The notes under the pieces are model-generated. The model saw only the letters and a program-made list of their open reading frames with translations, did no database searches and was not told the origin of the DNA. A program made the position numbers and the translations under genes. 64,000 nucleotides of DNA from Enoplosus armatus (Eukaryota; Chordata; Actinopteri; Centrarchiformes; Enoplosidae), in the NCBI RefSeq assembly GCF_043641665.1, contig NC_092186.1, positions 15,308,001 to 15,372,000 on the forward strand, in the 5' to 3' direction. Positions 53,395 through 64,000 of the stretch are shown one piece after another; position 1 is the first letter of the stretch; the number at the start of each line of letters is the position of its first letter.

Positions 53395-54731
53395 GTAGAG
53401 ACGGATTGTAAACTTTGGATTTTTCACAATCTTTTAGAAGAGAAGTATAAACGCTGCATTTCTAACACACAGTTTACAGGGAAAAGATGCAGCCCAACCA
53501 TCAGTTACTTGGTAAGCACTGAAAATGCTGATAAAAGGAAACAGCAACACTCTGGTACACAGTGAAAAAGCACTAAACAGCCCTTAACAGAGATGATAGC
53601 CTGCATTTAGGGTTGAGTATGAAATGTGTCTGCACCACCAATAATCGAAAACTGTCAAATAATAAAAGGTGGCATTGAATATTTGTCAGATTCTTGTTTA
53701 CATATTTTTTGATCAGATCGTTCTTGATTTAAATCAAAATTTTATCAATTTTAGTCAAATTTATTTGTGCAAAGTTCTTTTACAGCTGCTTGTGTTCACA
53801 TAACATTTTGGCTTCTTTTCTTAAATAAAAAAAGTATTTTGTAGAAAAACATGTTTATATTTCTCAGTAAGTAAAGTTTTTTTCTGGTTTGTTTTGGCTT
53901 AAGTTGCAAGCTTCACGTATCATGTTGACACTAGCATTGATAATTCAAAACAATGATTCAGTATATTGATATTATAGCATGCATGCTGTTATATAACAAC
54001 AATATCATACACACCTATAAAAATGAAATCCTATCATTTCACACAGTACCCTGCACTGTTTTATCTTGCTATCAACCACCTCACCCAGTTTCTCAAAAAC
54101 CACCCCTTAACCCCCTACATACCCAAGCAACTCTGACTCCCATCATCCTCTGTGAAACTGACAAGATCATCAAGCATCAAGCCAATTTACTGTAATGAAA
54201 GAGATCATGTTAAAAGATGTTACAAGAAAATGGCCAATTATTTATGTATTTGCCAGTTGAAAAGGTTAAACTCTTCAATGGGAACTAATTATGCTGAGCG
54301 GGTCAAACTACAGTGTGTTGAATAATTCATGGCAGTGAGATTGATTATAACTCTAACGTCATTTACCAGCATAACTTTATGTCCTGTTAGAATCGTGTGT
54401 TTTTAGTTCACGGTTTGTCCCATCAGAAAGATTCCATTAGTGGTTGTGATCCGGTGCTAAAGAGTTTGTTTTTCAACTACTGGAAAACATGGCTAGTTAC
54501 TTAGTTATTACTTAATGACATTCAAAATGTAAAGCTAAAAACGGCATTTGTCCAAATTAACAGACAATAGACTGCCATGAGGGTTGATGAATATTAGATT
54601 TAAAGTGATTCATTTGATCAAAGGTGAGGGTATTTTGATGCAACCAATTAACTTAATTTGCCTCTTTTGTCAATTCAGTCTGTTTTGTGATGTTATTATT
54701 TTATTCTTAATTATCTTATTACCGTCACCAG
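53395..54731 (+). other. pex5l: pex5l intron B-C (1337 bp)
   Basis: AT-rich intron sequence. I see no gene, RNA or clear mobile element in it. Confidence 0.8.
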
Positions 54732-54855
54732 TTACCGTTGGTTCACCATTGGATAAATGGGAAGAGCTGAACCCCAACCCTGAGAGGAATGGCAACAGGA
54801 AATGGAAGATGGAGAGACGGCGTTCTTCAAAAAATTCGTCCAATGAGTTTCTGTG
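54732..54855 (+). CDS. pex5l: pex5l exon C, partial CDS
   Basis: The acceptor is accgtcaccag after a T-rich stretch. The donor is TG|GTAGGT; the next in-frame triplet is TAG, so the exon must end at or before 54855. The 124 nt run from phase 1 to phase 2. The peptide reads SPLDKWEELNPNPERNGNR, then ERRRSSKNSSNEFLW. It aligns with the mammalian linker pattern LEKWDD...ERKSSSSRTGSKELLW, with the final tryptophan codon split across the next intron. It is hydrophilic, basic and probably disordered. Confidence 0.88.
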
Positions 54856-55986
54856 GTAGGTATTGTCCTGACCAGGCATTAATGAGATAGCGACATTTTG
54901 AAATATGAAAATGACACCCATGTTGGACAATTCCACGGCTCACAATTTACATCCTGTGCCAATACAGGAAGTGGTGTGCCCTTTATCCAGCAAAGCAGAC
55001 ATTGAGGTCAAGTGTCTGATGAACGTGTAGCACATCAGACTTCCATGCAGAAGAACAGAGATTGTCACAGACCTGCAATTATTACATTATAGATAATCAT
55101 AACCACAATGTTTCCCTATCCTTAAAGTGACTTTAATCAACATTTCTATATTAACAATGGGTCACATGACGAGATGTGTGTGAAAGGGGTCGCTTGTAAT
55201 GATAAACTCAGAATTGTCACCCGATAGTGGTGTATCTATCAGCTAAAGAGACAGACATTTCCATCAGGAGTTGGCAGAGTTAAAAGGAGAGTGAATATTG
55301 GACTTACATTATGAGGTGGCCAGAAACACAGCTCTAAATGACGCTAATATTGCTCTATATCTGCTAGATGTATAAATTAGCAACTGTTTTCCAACATGTT
55401 AGCCATATTGCCTTTATAAAGGCTAGTGTCCACCAAAGCGTTTCTTCCCCTCTGAAAACGCCCAGCTGGGAGCGCTTGAGAGCGTTTTGGAGGCGCAGCA
55501 TTTCTTCATCTGAGACACTTTGGTTGCTATGATACGCAATACACGCAGAAGTATGTGCTGCAAGTAGCCTATCTAATTTCGCAGATAGTTTGTGTTATCA
55601 ACAAACACTGAATGTAAAAATGTCAGCACAAGGTAGAGTACTTGCTCTGGCCCTTTCTCTGGATGAAGGGAAGGCTGAAGCATGTAGGGAGAGAGGACGG
55701 ACCTGCTGTTGGTCTATGTGGTTTTTGTCCCGCCCCTCCTCCACTGTGATTGGACGACTGGGTAAAAAGTGACAGTGACGAGCGCAGCTTTTACCCAAGG
55801 TTGCTTTTTTGCCATGCGCAGTTATTATAGAAATTTAAAAACGCTGGCAGTGATTTCAGTGTAGAGAGCTTTGAGATACTTTATGTCTTACCTAGACTAT
55901 GAAAAGTAGCAGAAACATTCTATTTATATCAAGTTGAGTGCAATGTGTCTGTACCATGTAAACCATATGTCCCTCTTCTATTTCAG
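54856..55986 (+). other. pex5l: pex5l intron C-D (1131 bp)
   Basis: The first half is AT-rich with nothing recognisable. The second half holds a GC-richer repeat-like block (55436-55860), annotated separately. Confidence 0.8.
55436..55860. repeat. Probable non-autonomous DNA transposon fragment
   Basis: A GC-richer block with repeated agcgtttt-type motifs (aaagcgtttcttcccc, gagagcgttttggaggc, aaaaacgctggcag facing inward at the far end) and a gtgattggacgactgg segment that I associate with dispersed fish repeats. The ends are loosely inverted. Superfamily is not assigned; PIF/Harbinger is a guess. Confidence 0.4.
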
Positions 55987-56080
55987 GTCCATAGACTGTA
56001 AAACCCAATTAGAGCCATCGAATAAGAACTCCATGGAAGTAAATACCAAAGTCGAGCCAGAGTCTGCTCTAGCATCTCAA
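55987..56080 (+). CDS. pex5l: pex5l exon D, partial CDS
   Basis: The acceptor is cctcttctatttcag and the donor is CAA|GTAAGT, a near-consensus site. The 94 nt start in phase 2, completing the Trp codon, and end in phase 0. The peptide is SIDCKTQLEPSNKNSMEVN then TKVEPESALASQ, corresponding to the divergent mammalian segment between KELLW and ARLTKEHRW. It is a low-conservation linker; assignment rests on the splice sites, the phase and its position between two well-matched exons. Confidence 0.85.
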
Positions 56081-56383
56081 GTAAGTGCTCAGTATGACAG
56101 GGGCAGGCAGTAATCATTATTATTGTATGTGCTGTCTGCACTTGAAATCAACACCCTTTTGAAGTGAGAAAGCTTCACACATCTCAAACATATTGTTCTG
56201 ACTGATGGTTAAGCCATCATAATAATTTCATGAAATTATTAATTTAACTTGTTTATTTAGCAACTGCATGTTAATGCACGATAATGTAGCTTTAATATAA
56301 AAGTTTGTTTCTAATAAGACACCCTTGTTGTGAAATTATTTACCCATCATTTTGTCCTAACACCTTCAATTCTTCCATTTCAG
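56081..56383 (+). other. pex5l: pex5l intron D-E (303 bp)
   Basis: Short AT-rich intron upstream of the microexon, with a pyrimidine-rich 3' end. Nothing else is seen. Confidence 0.72.
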
Positions 56384-56413
56384 CTCAACAGGCAGTATAT
56401 TAGTGGAAGACAT
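56384..56413 (+). CDS. pex5l: pex5l 30-nt microexon E
   Basis: The acceptor is caattcttccatttcag and the donor is CAT|GTAAGC. It is exactly 30 nt, phase 0 to phase 0, encoding LNRQYISGRH. Skipping it joins exon D (ALASQ) to exon F (ARLSKEQRW), which is the arrangement of the mammalian protein as I recall it (VAPTQ then ARLTKEHRW), so this is best read as a cassette exon. It would place a polar Arg/Tyr-containing decapeptide immediately before the HCN-binding segment. The splice signals are good, but use in mRNA is not shown by the sequence alone. Confidence 0.72.
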
Positions 56414-57179
56414 GTAAGCCTCCCTATGCATCCTTTCATATAATATTGAAAGACTTCTACATTTGCACCGGAACAAAAGCATCACACCATCTCATAAAAT
56501 TTGAATTAGAAGACCAAAAAGAGGAGATTGTATTGAAGCCAAAAGGAACCTTTGAGGAAATCCATATATACTGTTGGCCTTGAGATTGTTCCTTTGTGGT
56601 GCTACGAGGTCCAAATGTCAAGCGCTTTCCTCCTAAGTTGATGTCTCTGTCTAGGTCTGCATAAGGGGTCTTGTTTCCAGACGCCATTATTAGATTAATA
56701 GCCTATGAATTATTCAGCAGCCTAACTCTGAGCCCATTAGTGTTGATCTCACCAAGTTAGCTAAACATACACCACCTTTTCAGCACTCTGATAAATAATA
56801 GATTTGGGATTAAAGATAACTGTCTGAGATGGAGGGACGTTATTGGCAAACAAACACACTGAATTTGTTTTGCTCAGGAGTTACATAGCAGCAGACAGAG
56901 ATACTGTACAGAGTGGTTCTAGTTTCCTACTTGGCAGTTCCCATAAGCACACACAAGCAGAAAACGCATGCCAACAAGAGAGATGTGTGTTGCACGAGAT
57001 TTACATAAACACGACACGAGAAAATGGCCCAAACATTTGAGCCTCAAGGAAAAATCCACCCTCAGATGATCATTCAATGTTAATCACTTTGAAGTGCCCG
57101 ATAGATTCCAGGAGTGTTTTATATTACTGGAGCATGGACGTTTATTCATGACCTCGATGTCAATATGTGACAGGACAAA

Positions 57180-58140
57180 ATAATCTCAACTCAAGGTCCC
57201 CTAACTAGCTTTTTCTGAGCATTCAGCCGCATCTCACAGTCTCCATCAGCAAATGGAACTCGTGGAAATTGAACTGCAATTGACTGTTCGCTAAACTGTT
57301 CGCTCTCCTGAACTTCCAAGTCCAAGGAGCACATCATTAACCAGCTACATAAGTTTGTGGGGTTACAGGTTACATTTAAAAAAAAGCCCTGTTCACAACA
57401 AACTATGTAGTATTTCCCCACTGTGTTAAAGCGGGTCCTTAATGCTACTAAAGTTTAGGCTAACGTTAGCAGCTCTGTCCTGCTCTTTATTGAATTTGGG
57501 GAAGTTTACACTTTAGTAACCCATGCCAGCATTACTCGAGATAGCATTATGTTTGCCAAATACATCGATTAGACCTCATCCTAAGGCCTCTTCTCTTGTA
57601 ACAATAAAAGTAAAAACATGCTGTTTGAAATACAAACAAATATGTGAGCTAAACAGCCAAACAGTCTAACTGGCTCCACACTGCAATACAGCAACAATTC
57701 TGTGTCCTTATTTTTGATGTCCTCTAGCTACATGAATCATCAACTGGTGAAGATGCAGACTTTTTTCCAGGGACATGCAGAATTAGCCCCAGTCTTTTAG
57801 CTTGGAATCATGTATGTAGACATCAAATGCATATTTAAATACCCCTTTTATGGGATTCTGGTTTTAAAACGAGTCAGCTGGAAACATTAACAAATCAGCT
57901 GGAGACAGCGTTTTCAACCAATTCATGTAGCTAACGTTAGCTTAATTATTTACATGGCTATAGTTGATCAAGGCAGTCAGCAAAATCAATAGTCGCCAGC
58001 TAAGCTGCTTTTGTGTGCCTCTATATGAAATCAAGGACCTCTTATTATCATTGTTAACTGCATATCGCGTGAGAATAGAACGTTTGACAGACGTGGCAAC
58101 AGTAACTAAGGGGGGCATGGCTTAACAAACAGTCAATTTA
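57180..58140 (+). repeat. Long dispersed repeat, copy 2
   Basis: Direct-orientation partner of the 50.2-kb copy. Both copies show ggttacattt/ggttacgtta, gcagctctgtc-tgctct, gggaagtttacact, ctgtttgaaa-tacaaac and the atcattgttaactgcat / atcattgtaaactgcat block in the same order. No coding frame is evident. Confidence 0.65.
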
Positions 58141-59388
58141 CCCTATTTTGCCGTTCCACAAAACTAAAAGAACACAAATTACTAACTGATGATCAAGACA
58201 ACGCCTCTGGTTCAAAACACAATATTAGGCATTGCATTCTGGTCTATTGAGTCTTGTATTGGCAGACAAATTGGTGTCGCGGCCTCTTCAGCATTTATTT
58301 TCTTCATGTATTTAAGTGAAAATGAAAAATTGTGAGTCTGGAAAGAAGCCCTCTTTCTTTCTGAAACACTGGCACCAGAGTATGAAATCAACTGCTGATA
58401 TTATCCTGAAATTCTTTCTGGTATTAAAATATACCTGGACAGGAAATCTCTTGTCAGAATACCAAATCATGCCAGACTTCAGGGGGAATTAACATAGGTA
58501 AATACAACACCAAAGCAAAGCACCAAAATGGTCCACACCAGTTTTGTAAATACTGTTTTTGGGTGGATTTTTCCTTTAACAATCCTACCACAGCATACTG
58601 CAGTTTCTTCATGCAACACAGCAAAGACTATTGTAAATGTGGTGAGTTTTTTTTTTAACACTGCATGCATTTTGTTCTTGAAAATAAAAAATATGGTTAT
58701 GTTCGGATGAGGCAATTTCTTCTGAGTCCATTAATATAGAGATTAAGTAACCTCAATTAATCCTGCATAATGGAAGTCTGTAGAGATGGGAATTTATACA
58801 GGTACTGGCTGGTCTGACTGCCAAGCAGCACTTTCTGGGGGAAGTCACTGACTCCACGCAAGGAACAGCTGATTCCTCAGTCTCTAATGGATTTGCTAGC
58901 CCTGGGATACATACGGTCATTGCTATTTACAGTAAATCTAGTGCCACATCACATCTGAGCATTAAAGGGTATCTCAAAATCATTTACCCCTTGCAGTGTA
59001 GGTGTAATGTGGAATCATGTAAACCATAAACCACCAAACGCTCTCATAATGTAAAACCACATGTGTGTAATTGGTCAATTTTCATTTGCACAGCAGAGCG
59101 AGGCTTTGTATGCAAGTTTGTAACTGAGAGGCTATCAGCATATTCCAGAGTTTGATGTTGCATGTGCAGGTGCACGGGAAAGGAAGGAGGTGGGGGTTGA
59201 AACTGAGAGAGGCTGGATGAGCAGCATTGCATTCAGATGAGGGGTGGGGCGAGATGCTGACAGTAGTGATTCTGCTGGCCTTCCTAAGCATGTCAGAGGC
59301 TTTGTCGAGGCAGGGATATTTACTCGTCCCTGAGAAAGCAGAGACGGCTGACCCTGCACACTCTCCCTGCCTGTCTCTCCCTCTGGCT

Positions 59389-59391
<3 letters not shown>

Positions 59392-59429
<38 letters not shown>
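59392..59429. repeat. (TG)19 microsatellite upstream of pex5l exon F
   Basis: Perfect 38-bp TG run ending 111 bp before the exon F acceptor. Imperfect TG-rich sequence continues to the acceptor (gtgtgtgtgacag). Confidence 0.97.
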
Positions 59430-59430
<1 letters not shown>

Positions 59431-59540
59431 TGTGGTGTGCTATGTGTGTGCGTGTCTGTGATGTGTTGCGTGAATGTGAGTGTGTTTAATGGATTTTGTT
59501 TGTGCATATATGTATATATTATGAAATGTGTGTGTGACAG

Positions 59541-59636
59541 GCTCGCCTAAGCAAGGAGCAGCGGTGGGGCAGCGCCCTCCTGTCCAGACATCAGTCCCTA
59601 GAGGAGGAGTTTGAGCGAGCCAAGGCTGCTGTTGAG
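59541..59636 (+). CDS. pex5l: pex5l exon F, start of HCN-contacting segment
   Basis: The acceptor is aatgtgtgtgtgacag, without a usual pyrimidine tract, and the donor is GAG|GTAAGC. The 96 nt are in phase 0 at both ends. The translation ARLSKEQRWGSALLSR followed by HQSLEEEFERAKAAVE is almost identical to mammalian PEX5L and resembles the EFxxAKAA helix of PEX5. In TRIP8b the acidic cluster in this helix is reported to contact the HCN cyclic-nucleotide-binding domain and lower its response to cAMP. The next expected exon (SDTEFW..., leading to the TPR domain) was not found before the window ends. Confidence 0.92.
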
Positions 59637-61929
59637 GTAAGCAGAGTGCTGCTTAGTACACCTCACATCTGTCACCTGTCAACTGAGAGTCATCTCCACC
59701 GATGAATTTCAATAAGACCAAGAGAAGTTGGTTATTCAATATTAAACAGCAGAACTTTGTCTGCTCGATGCACTGTCCTTGTCAACTTTGTTGGGGTTTT
59801 TTGGGTGGACTAGTGGTTAAAGACACAGCTTGAAACAACACTACGTTGATCATAAAACGAATGTAAAAAAATATTTTTCTCAGTAAAAACAAACAAAAAC
59901 TCGAACCCTGCCATTAGTCCCCAACTTTATGAGAAAGCAATGGAAAAATCCATTGAGTGCTTGTGGAGATATTTTAATATAGAGATGCAATAAAGTGAGA
60001 ATTCTGTGAACTTTAAGCAAAGAAAACATTTTTCAGTATCACATTTCCAACATCATTGCCCATGTAGCCTCATAATCGTTCCAGCAATTTGAATAATCTA
60101 CCTGAAGCCCTGTGGAGCTGATTTCTACTTGACTCCTTCAGCCCTTTTATTTCTTTGTCAAATGATCACTGTTGTGCTGCCTGCAATGTATTTGCCCCCG
60201 TGGTGCTAGCTGACAGTGTAATAGTCCATGCTAAATTCACACACTCAAGTTCACAGGGTGTTTGACCCAGAAAAATATTCACGACTTACATCTGGCTAAC
60301 AATAGGGAGGTAAATAGGTCAGTCATTTTACAGCCAGACATATCAGATACCACGGGAAATGGCGAAGTTACAGTAATTAGATATGGCTTAGTTCTTACGC
60401 TGCATATGTTGAGTCGTGAAGTATGCCTGACGTTCTCATGCTATCAGGGACATGATAAGAGTTTGCCATAATGACAGCATGGAGAATTACTTGAAAACCT
60501 CCTTCATCTCTGAGAAAGAAGCTTTTGTTTGAATCTCAAAGCACTTTCATCACCTTTCCCTCTTCAGTGTCATTGTACATTAAGTTACTATTTGATCCAC
60601 TGATGGGACTGACGGGTTAAAATGAGAATTTCCATCCACACTTTAACAAGTTTTTTTTGGGTACTTTTGTAGGTTTTCTTTCAGCTCAAGATATTTTTGA
60701 AAGGTTACATCACATTGGGCCAACAGCTACCTAAGAGAGTAAAAAAGTCTGTACTGTACAAAAGGTTAGATAACAGAAAAGGAAAGTTTTGTTTTTTAAC
60801 TTGCAACGTAACCACTCTACCACTCAATGGACAACCCCCTTCCCAGAAAATGGGAGTGAACCCAGCACTACTGAGTTACTTCAGCTTTACTGAGGGCTAC
60901 AGTAGACTGCTACTCACAGCTTTGTGTAATGGTCAATAAATAATAGAGCAGGAAAAGGAAGACGTCGAGAAAGTGAGAGGAGCAGCTGCAGGAGTGTACC
61001 CCTTGTGGGGATCCCTCCCTAAAGTTAGCAATGATGTCACATCTTGTATAAGCCGTGAGCTGTATCCTCCCAAATAATTGCACACTTTGAGTACATGCGT
61101 CAGCCGGAGGGCAGGTAAGTGATGAGATTCTGAGATGCTCCCGTACAAGCGTCTGAGCATGGAGCATCGATTGGTAACAGTATCTCGCAGCTTCGATCGC
61201 GCAGTCTAAGTGCTGGCCTCCACGCTAGAGGAGCTCTGATACAAGTGGTCAGCCATTTTGGCTTCAGCTGCCAATGTCAAAGCCCACAATCAGATAATTT
61301 CCATTTAGGTAGCTGTGCATATGCATGCTCTTTCATACTTATAAAGACGTGTAGGACAGCTCAGATGGCAGAGAGAACATTAAATCAGCACACCGCCTTT
61401 CTGCCAAATCAATTAGACGAAGCAGCCAAATGTACGAAAATTAGGACCCACAGAGGGAGTAGACAAGGAATTAGGCTCCCAAATATAATCCATTTTACAA
61501 AGCTGGCACTGATGAGAAACTGTAGGTTTATGTGTAAAAATCCTTGAAAAGAGAGGATAAAATGGCAATGGGCCAAGAGAGGGAGCTCAGCTTTGAATTC
61601 ATTTACAAAGAGGCTGATAAAGAGATATTTTCCAAGTAGGTAAGCGACTGTCCATGTCACATGAGGATACTGTCAATTACTCTGAGCTGATGACAATGTA
61701 ATACTTTTATTAAATAGAAAACCACTGGAACAGCTGCAGGGTAAATTGTGACTTCAGGGAACAGTGTTTTGGCGGTGGGGCATGAGAGAGAGCTCCCATA
61801 GTGGCGATAAAGACGAGATGAAGGTGACTGTGTGGCCTCTTGTTTGATTAAAACAGCAGCAGGACAGGTTCTCTTTTATCTTGCAGAATATTGGTCTGAG
61901 GCAGTTCTGGTTTTGTGAGAGATTACAGA

Positions 61930-62130
61930 GGCAGTGCAGTTGCCTAGAAGTTAGAGATGCAGACTCGTGATCAAAAGGTCAGTGGTTTTAATCCACAGAC
62001 CTGCAGGGAAAATGCGGATGGGGAAAGTAAATGAGTTAAGCTTTCACCTCCTTCAACAACTTCCATCAGTGTGCCCTCAGGGAGATCATGAAACTTTTCC
62101 AGTGGAGCTGTTTCCAACATGAGAATGAGG
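61930..62130 (+). mobile_element. tRNA-derived SINE
   Basis: The sequence tagaagttagagatgcagac followed by gatcaaaaggtcagtggtt and ttaatccacagacc resembles a fish tRNA-derived SINE head: a box A-like TTAGAGA region and a decayed box B (GGTTCGAATCC has become ggttttaatcc). The body (gcggatggggaaagtaaatg) is also familiar from fish SINEs. The 3' boundary is approximate and no clear tail or target duplication is seen. The damage to box B suggests it is no longer transcribed. Confidence 0.6.
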
Positions 62131-62339
62131 GCGCACAAGGTGTACCACAAACCCTGCAAGACTAAATTCAAATTTTACATTATTTTCCCAAAGAAGAAAT
62201 TAATTTGGTCCAAGGTGCATACAGGGGTGAATATAGTACAAGAAGGTAACAGTGCAGAAAATACATAAAACAATAAAGACAATCCATTAAAAGAATGATA
62301 TGCATGCCATTGAGTATGTGAAAGATTCTTGTTTTAGGG

Positions 62340-63218
62340 TGCTTCTAAGTTGTTAAGTTCAGTTCAAACAAACTATGGTGCGTTTGCCCATTTGGTTCAT
62401 TCCATTTAGGCTGGTGAAAAAGCTGTCTTTTGAACTCTGGTGCGGACTGCAGAGACTTGGGGTGTTTTCAAACCTACAGTTTGTTTTCTCTGGTCCAAAT
62501 CAGTAGATGGGTTGGTAAACTTTTCCTGTTGGTACTTTTCACACAGAAAAAAAAAATGTGAGAACACTCATTCTTGTTAAATGTGTCTTGACCGGGAATG
62601 GGAAAGTAAATACAGGAAGAAGTTCCTGAAGAAGTTTCCATCTGCCCAAATATCAAGAAGGTACTTAACTGCTAGTATCTGTTTTTGCTCGCCCACATCC
62701 CAGCATGCAAAGCACACCAGGTTACGGTAGCCATTTAGCTCAGACTTGCAGAGTTTGCCTTGTACTTAGGTCAGATCGAGGTCGGCTTAGGTTCCTACCA
62801 CAAACCGTTTGTGACAGAACGGAGACCACTTCCTTTAACCCAAGAACGTTTGCTGTGTTCTGGTCTACCCAAATTAATTTAATTAAGTTCATCATCTGTC
62901 CATGAACTATCAAGGAAGTGATCTCATAAGCAATCTCTATAAGTGGCGTATATATTTATGCAAATAATTTGGTAACCATGGTAACATACACAATCAGAAA
63001 GTGTGTTGTTGTCGGTTGTGACCTTCTCAGTTCCTCATTAAGAAGTAGTGACACAGCACTGAGCTGAGCGTCCTGTCAGTCCATATGACTTTACGCCAAC
63101 AGCTCTTGGTTTGTTTGCAAAAGGCCGGTGTGAACCCAAACTGGACCAGAACTAAAAGGCAACAGCATTTCTTTCCTTGGTCCAGACTGAACAAACCAAA
63201 CCACGTGTGAAAGCATCC
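62340..63218. mobile_element. Decayed non-autonomous DNA transposon, possibly nested
   Basis: An outward-facing pair, ggggtgttttcaaacc at 62458 and, read inward from 63218, agggatgctttcacacgtgg, forms imperfect terminal repeats. Both ends continue into related text: gtttgttttctctggtccaa on the left and gtttgttcagtctggaccaa on the right. A further related segment (ctctggtgcggactgcagag) lies just outside the left end, suggesting two overlapping copies. I cannot define a target duplication. hAT-like is the most likely class, by terminal style only. Confidence 0.5.
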
Positions 63219-64000
63219 CTAATTTAGCCCATAATTACCAAACAACAACTCACATCAGAACACTGTTTATATGTCACAAATTCACAGTTGATCGCAATTT
63301 TTGAGGTTATCAGCTGTAATTCTCTGGCCACAGTAGCTCTATGTGTTATCACAGACATCCATGTAGTGGGTAATCACATTGTTTGCCAAAATGCATTTGT
63401 AGCACTTTGTCCACTGAAATGTATTTTATTCTTCTCTGAGTGACATTATCGGGACTCCAGCTCCCTATTTTTGTCTCGCTGACCAAGGACTTGGCCTGCA
63501 CAGCATAGCAGTGGGTGGCTCATTAACATTAAAAGGCCAGACCAGCCCTGCACTGAAGATGAGGAGAGCTTTTTTTTTGGTGGCTGCACTGTGTCACTGG
63601 TAAATAATGAGACATTTTGTAACGTAACCCCCTGGGCAAAGTGGATAAGTAAACCCTATTCATGTGCTTGGTTTCCTCCAAAGGTTGAGTCTCAAGTTAA
63701 CACAACTCAAACAGATAAGGTTAGAGTCCACTTGAGAAGCACTAACACACACATGGAGATTCAAAATCAAGTATTGTTACTGAAGATCTTACTTCAGGAA
63801 GCAAAGCAGTCACTCCAGGAATTAAAAATCTTGCTAAAGCAACAAATTAATGGAAATTCAAACATCCCAAACAATTTACCATTTCAACAAAAGGGGGCTG
63901 CTTTAATTTATCAGGTCTTAACAATGTTCATTTCAGCAGTGCAAACATTGAGTAAGCGGATCATGAAAAATTAGTCACCTAAAATAGCGTGTTTGATGGC

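Larger units (their letters stand above)
56414..59540 (+). other. pex5l: pex5l intron E-F (3127 bp)
   Basis: It contains the second copy of a long direct repeat (about 57.18-58.14 kb) and a (TG)19 microsatellite with TG-rich continuation up to the 3' splice site. The rest is AT-rich with no gene. Confidence 0.78.
45058..59636 (+). other. pex5l: pex5l gene, visible part (six exons)
   Basis: Six exons (45058-45169, 53185-53394, 54732-54855, 55987-56080, 56384-56413, 59541-59636) have AG acceptors, GT donors and matching phases (0/1, 1/1, 1/2, 2/0, 0/0, 0/0). They give one open frame of 222 codons. The translation follows vertebrate PEX5L/TRIP8b from its exon beginning LVxEQQES to EEEFERAKAAVE, just before the TPR domain. 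PEX5L binds HCN channels, controls their surface trafficking and opposes cAMP gating; it is a neuronal paralogue of the peroxisomal import receptor PEX5. The first exons and the TPR exons lie outside the window. Teleosts can carry two pex5l copies, and I cannot tell which this is. The gene call is from recognition of the protein, not from a search. Confidence 0.92.
59637..64000 (+). other. pex5l: pex5l intron after exon F (incomplete)
   Basis: From the exon F donor to the window end I find no further exon. A tRNA-derived SINE (about 61.93 kb) and a decayed DNA transposon (about 62.34-63.22 kb) lie within it. An open frame of 127 codons at 63591-63974 has no recognisable domain. Confidence 0.75.

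Noticed and set aside
59082..59507. 141-codon open frame on the - strand
   Set aside because: Its start region is the translated CA/TG repeat (His-Thr runs); the length is due to the microsatellite. It lies antisense to a pex5l intron.
63591..63974. 127-codon open frame near the window end
   Set aside because: No recognisable domain. By rough estimate a few frames this long are expected by chance across six frames of 64 kb, and there are no convincing splice signals or codon pattern.
1..64000. CRISPR arrays, operons, phage or bacterial defence genes
   Set aside because: The window is vertebrate nuclear DNA with GT-AG introns; there are no spaced identical repeats or clustered intact genes apart from the two Tc1 transposases.

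Overview
The window looks like nuclear DNA from a percomorph-type teleost fish. It is AT-rich, dominated by non-coding sequence, and carries GT/TA/TCC microsatellites. It holds two complete Tc1-type transposons and many dispersed repeats of kinds I recognise from spiny-rayed fish. The only host gene I can support is on the + strand: six GT-AG exons between 45058 and 59636. They join in frame into 222 codons (666 nt) matching the middle of PEX5L (also called TRIP8b or PEX5R), the brain auxiliary subunit of HCN pacemaker channels. Recognition rests on family signatures read from the translation, such as LLSPSIDDFLCETK, RPVTSNTAVLSSTLDLLDL, RWGSALLSR and SLEEEFERAKAAVE.

Layout. 1-45057: no exon found; probably the long first intron(s) and/or 5' flank of pex5l, with dispersed repeats, microsatellites, a complete Tc1-like element on the - strand (28837-30436, 340-aa transposase) and a TTAA-flanked MITE (33361-33627). 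45058-59636: pex5l exons A-F. Intron A-B holds a second, different, complete Tc1-like element in the sense orientation (45236-46872, 346-aa transposase), only 66 bp after the exon A donor. The introns also contain a 443-bp element with target-site duplications and two direct copies of one longer repeat (about 50.2 and 57.2 kb). 59637-64000: intron with a tRNA-derived SINE and a decayed DNA transposon; the next pex5l exon is beyond the window.

How the parts relate. The exons encode the disordered linker and the start of the HCN-contacting segment that precede the TPR domain; the TPR exons are not here. Two features bear on splicing. A 30-nt in-frame microexon (56384-56413) is absent from the mammalian sequence as I recall it. 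A (TG)19 run followed by TG-rich sequence leads directly into the acceptor of exon F, an exon that could be skipped in frame. I see no operon, CRISPR array or bacterial-type system. This is mainly an ordinary vertebrate intronic region, with unusually intact transposons and some regulatory possibilities.
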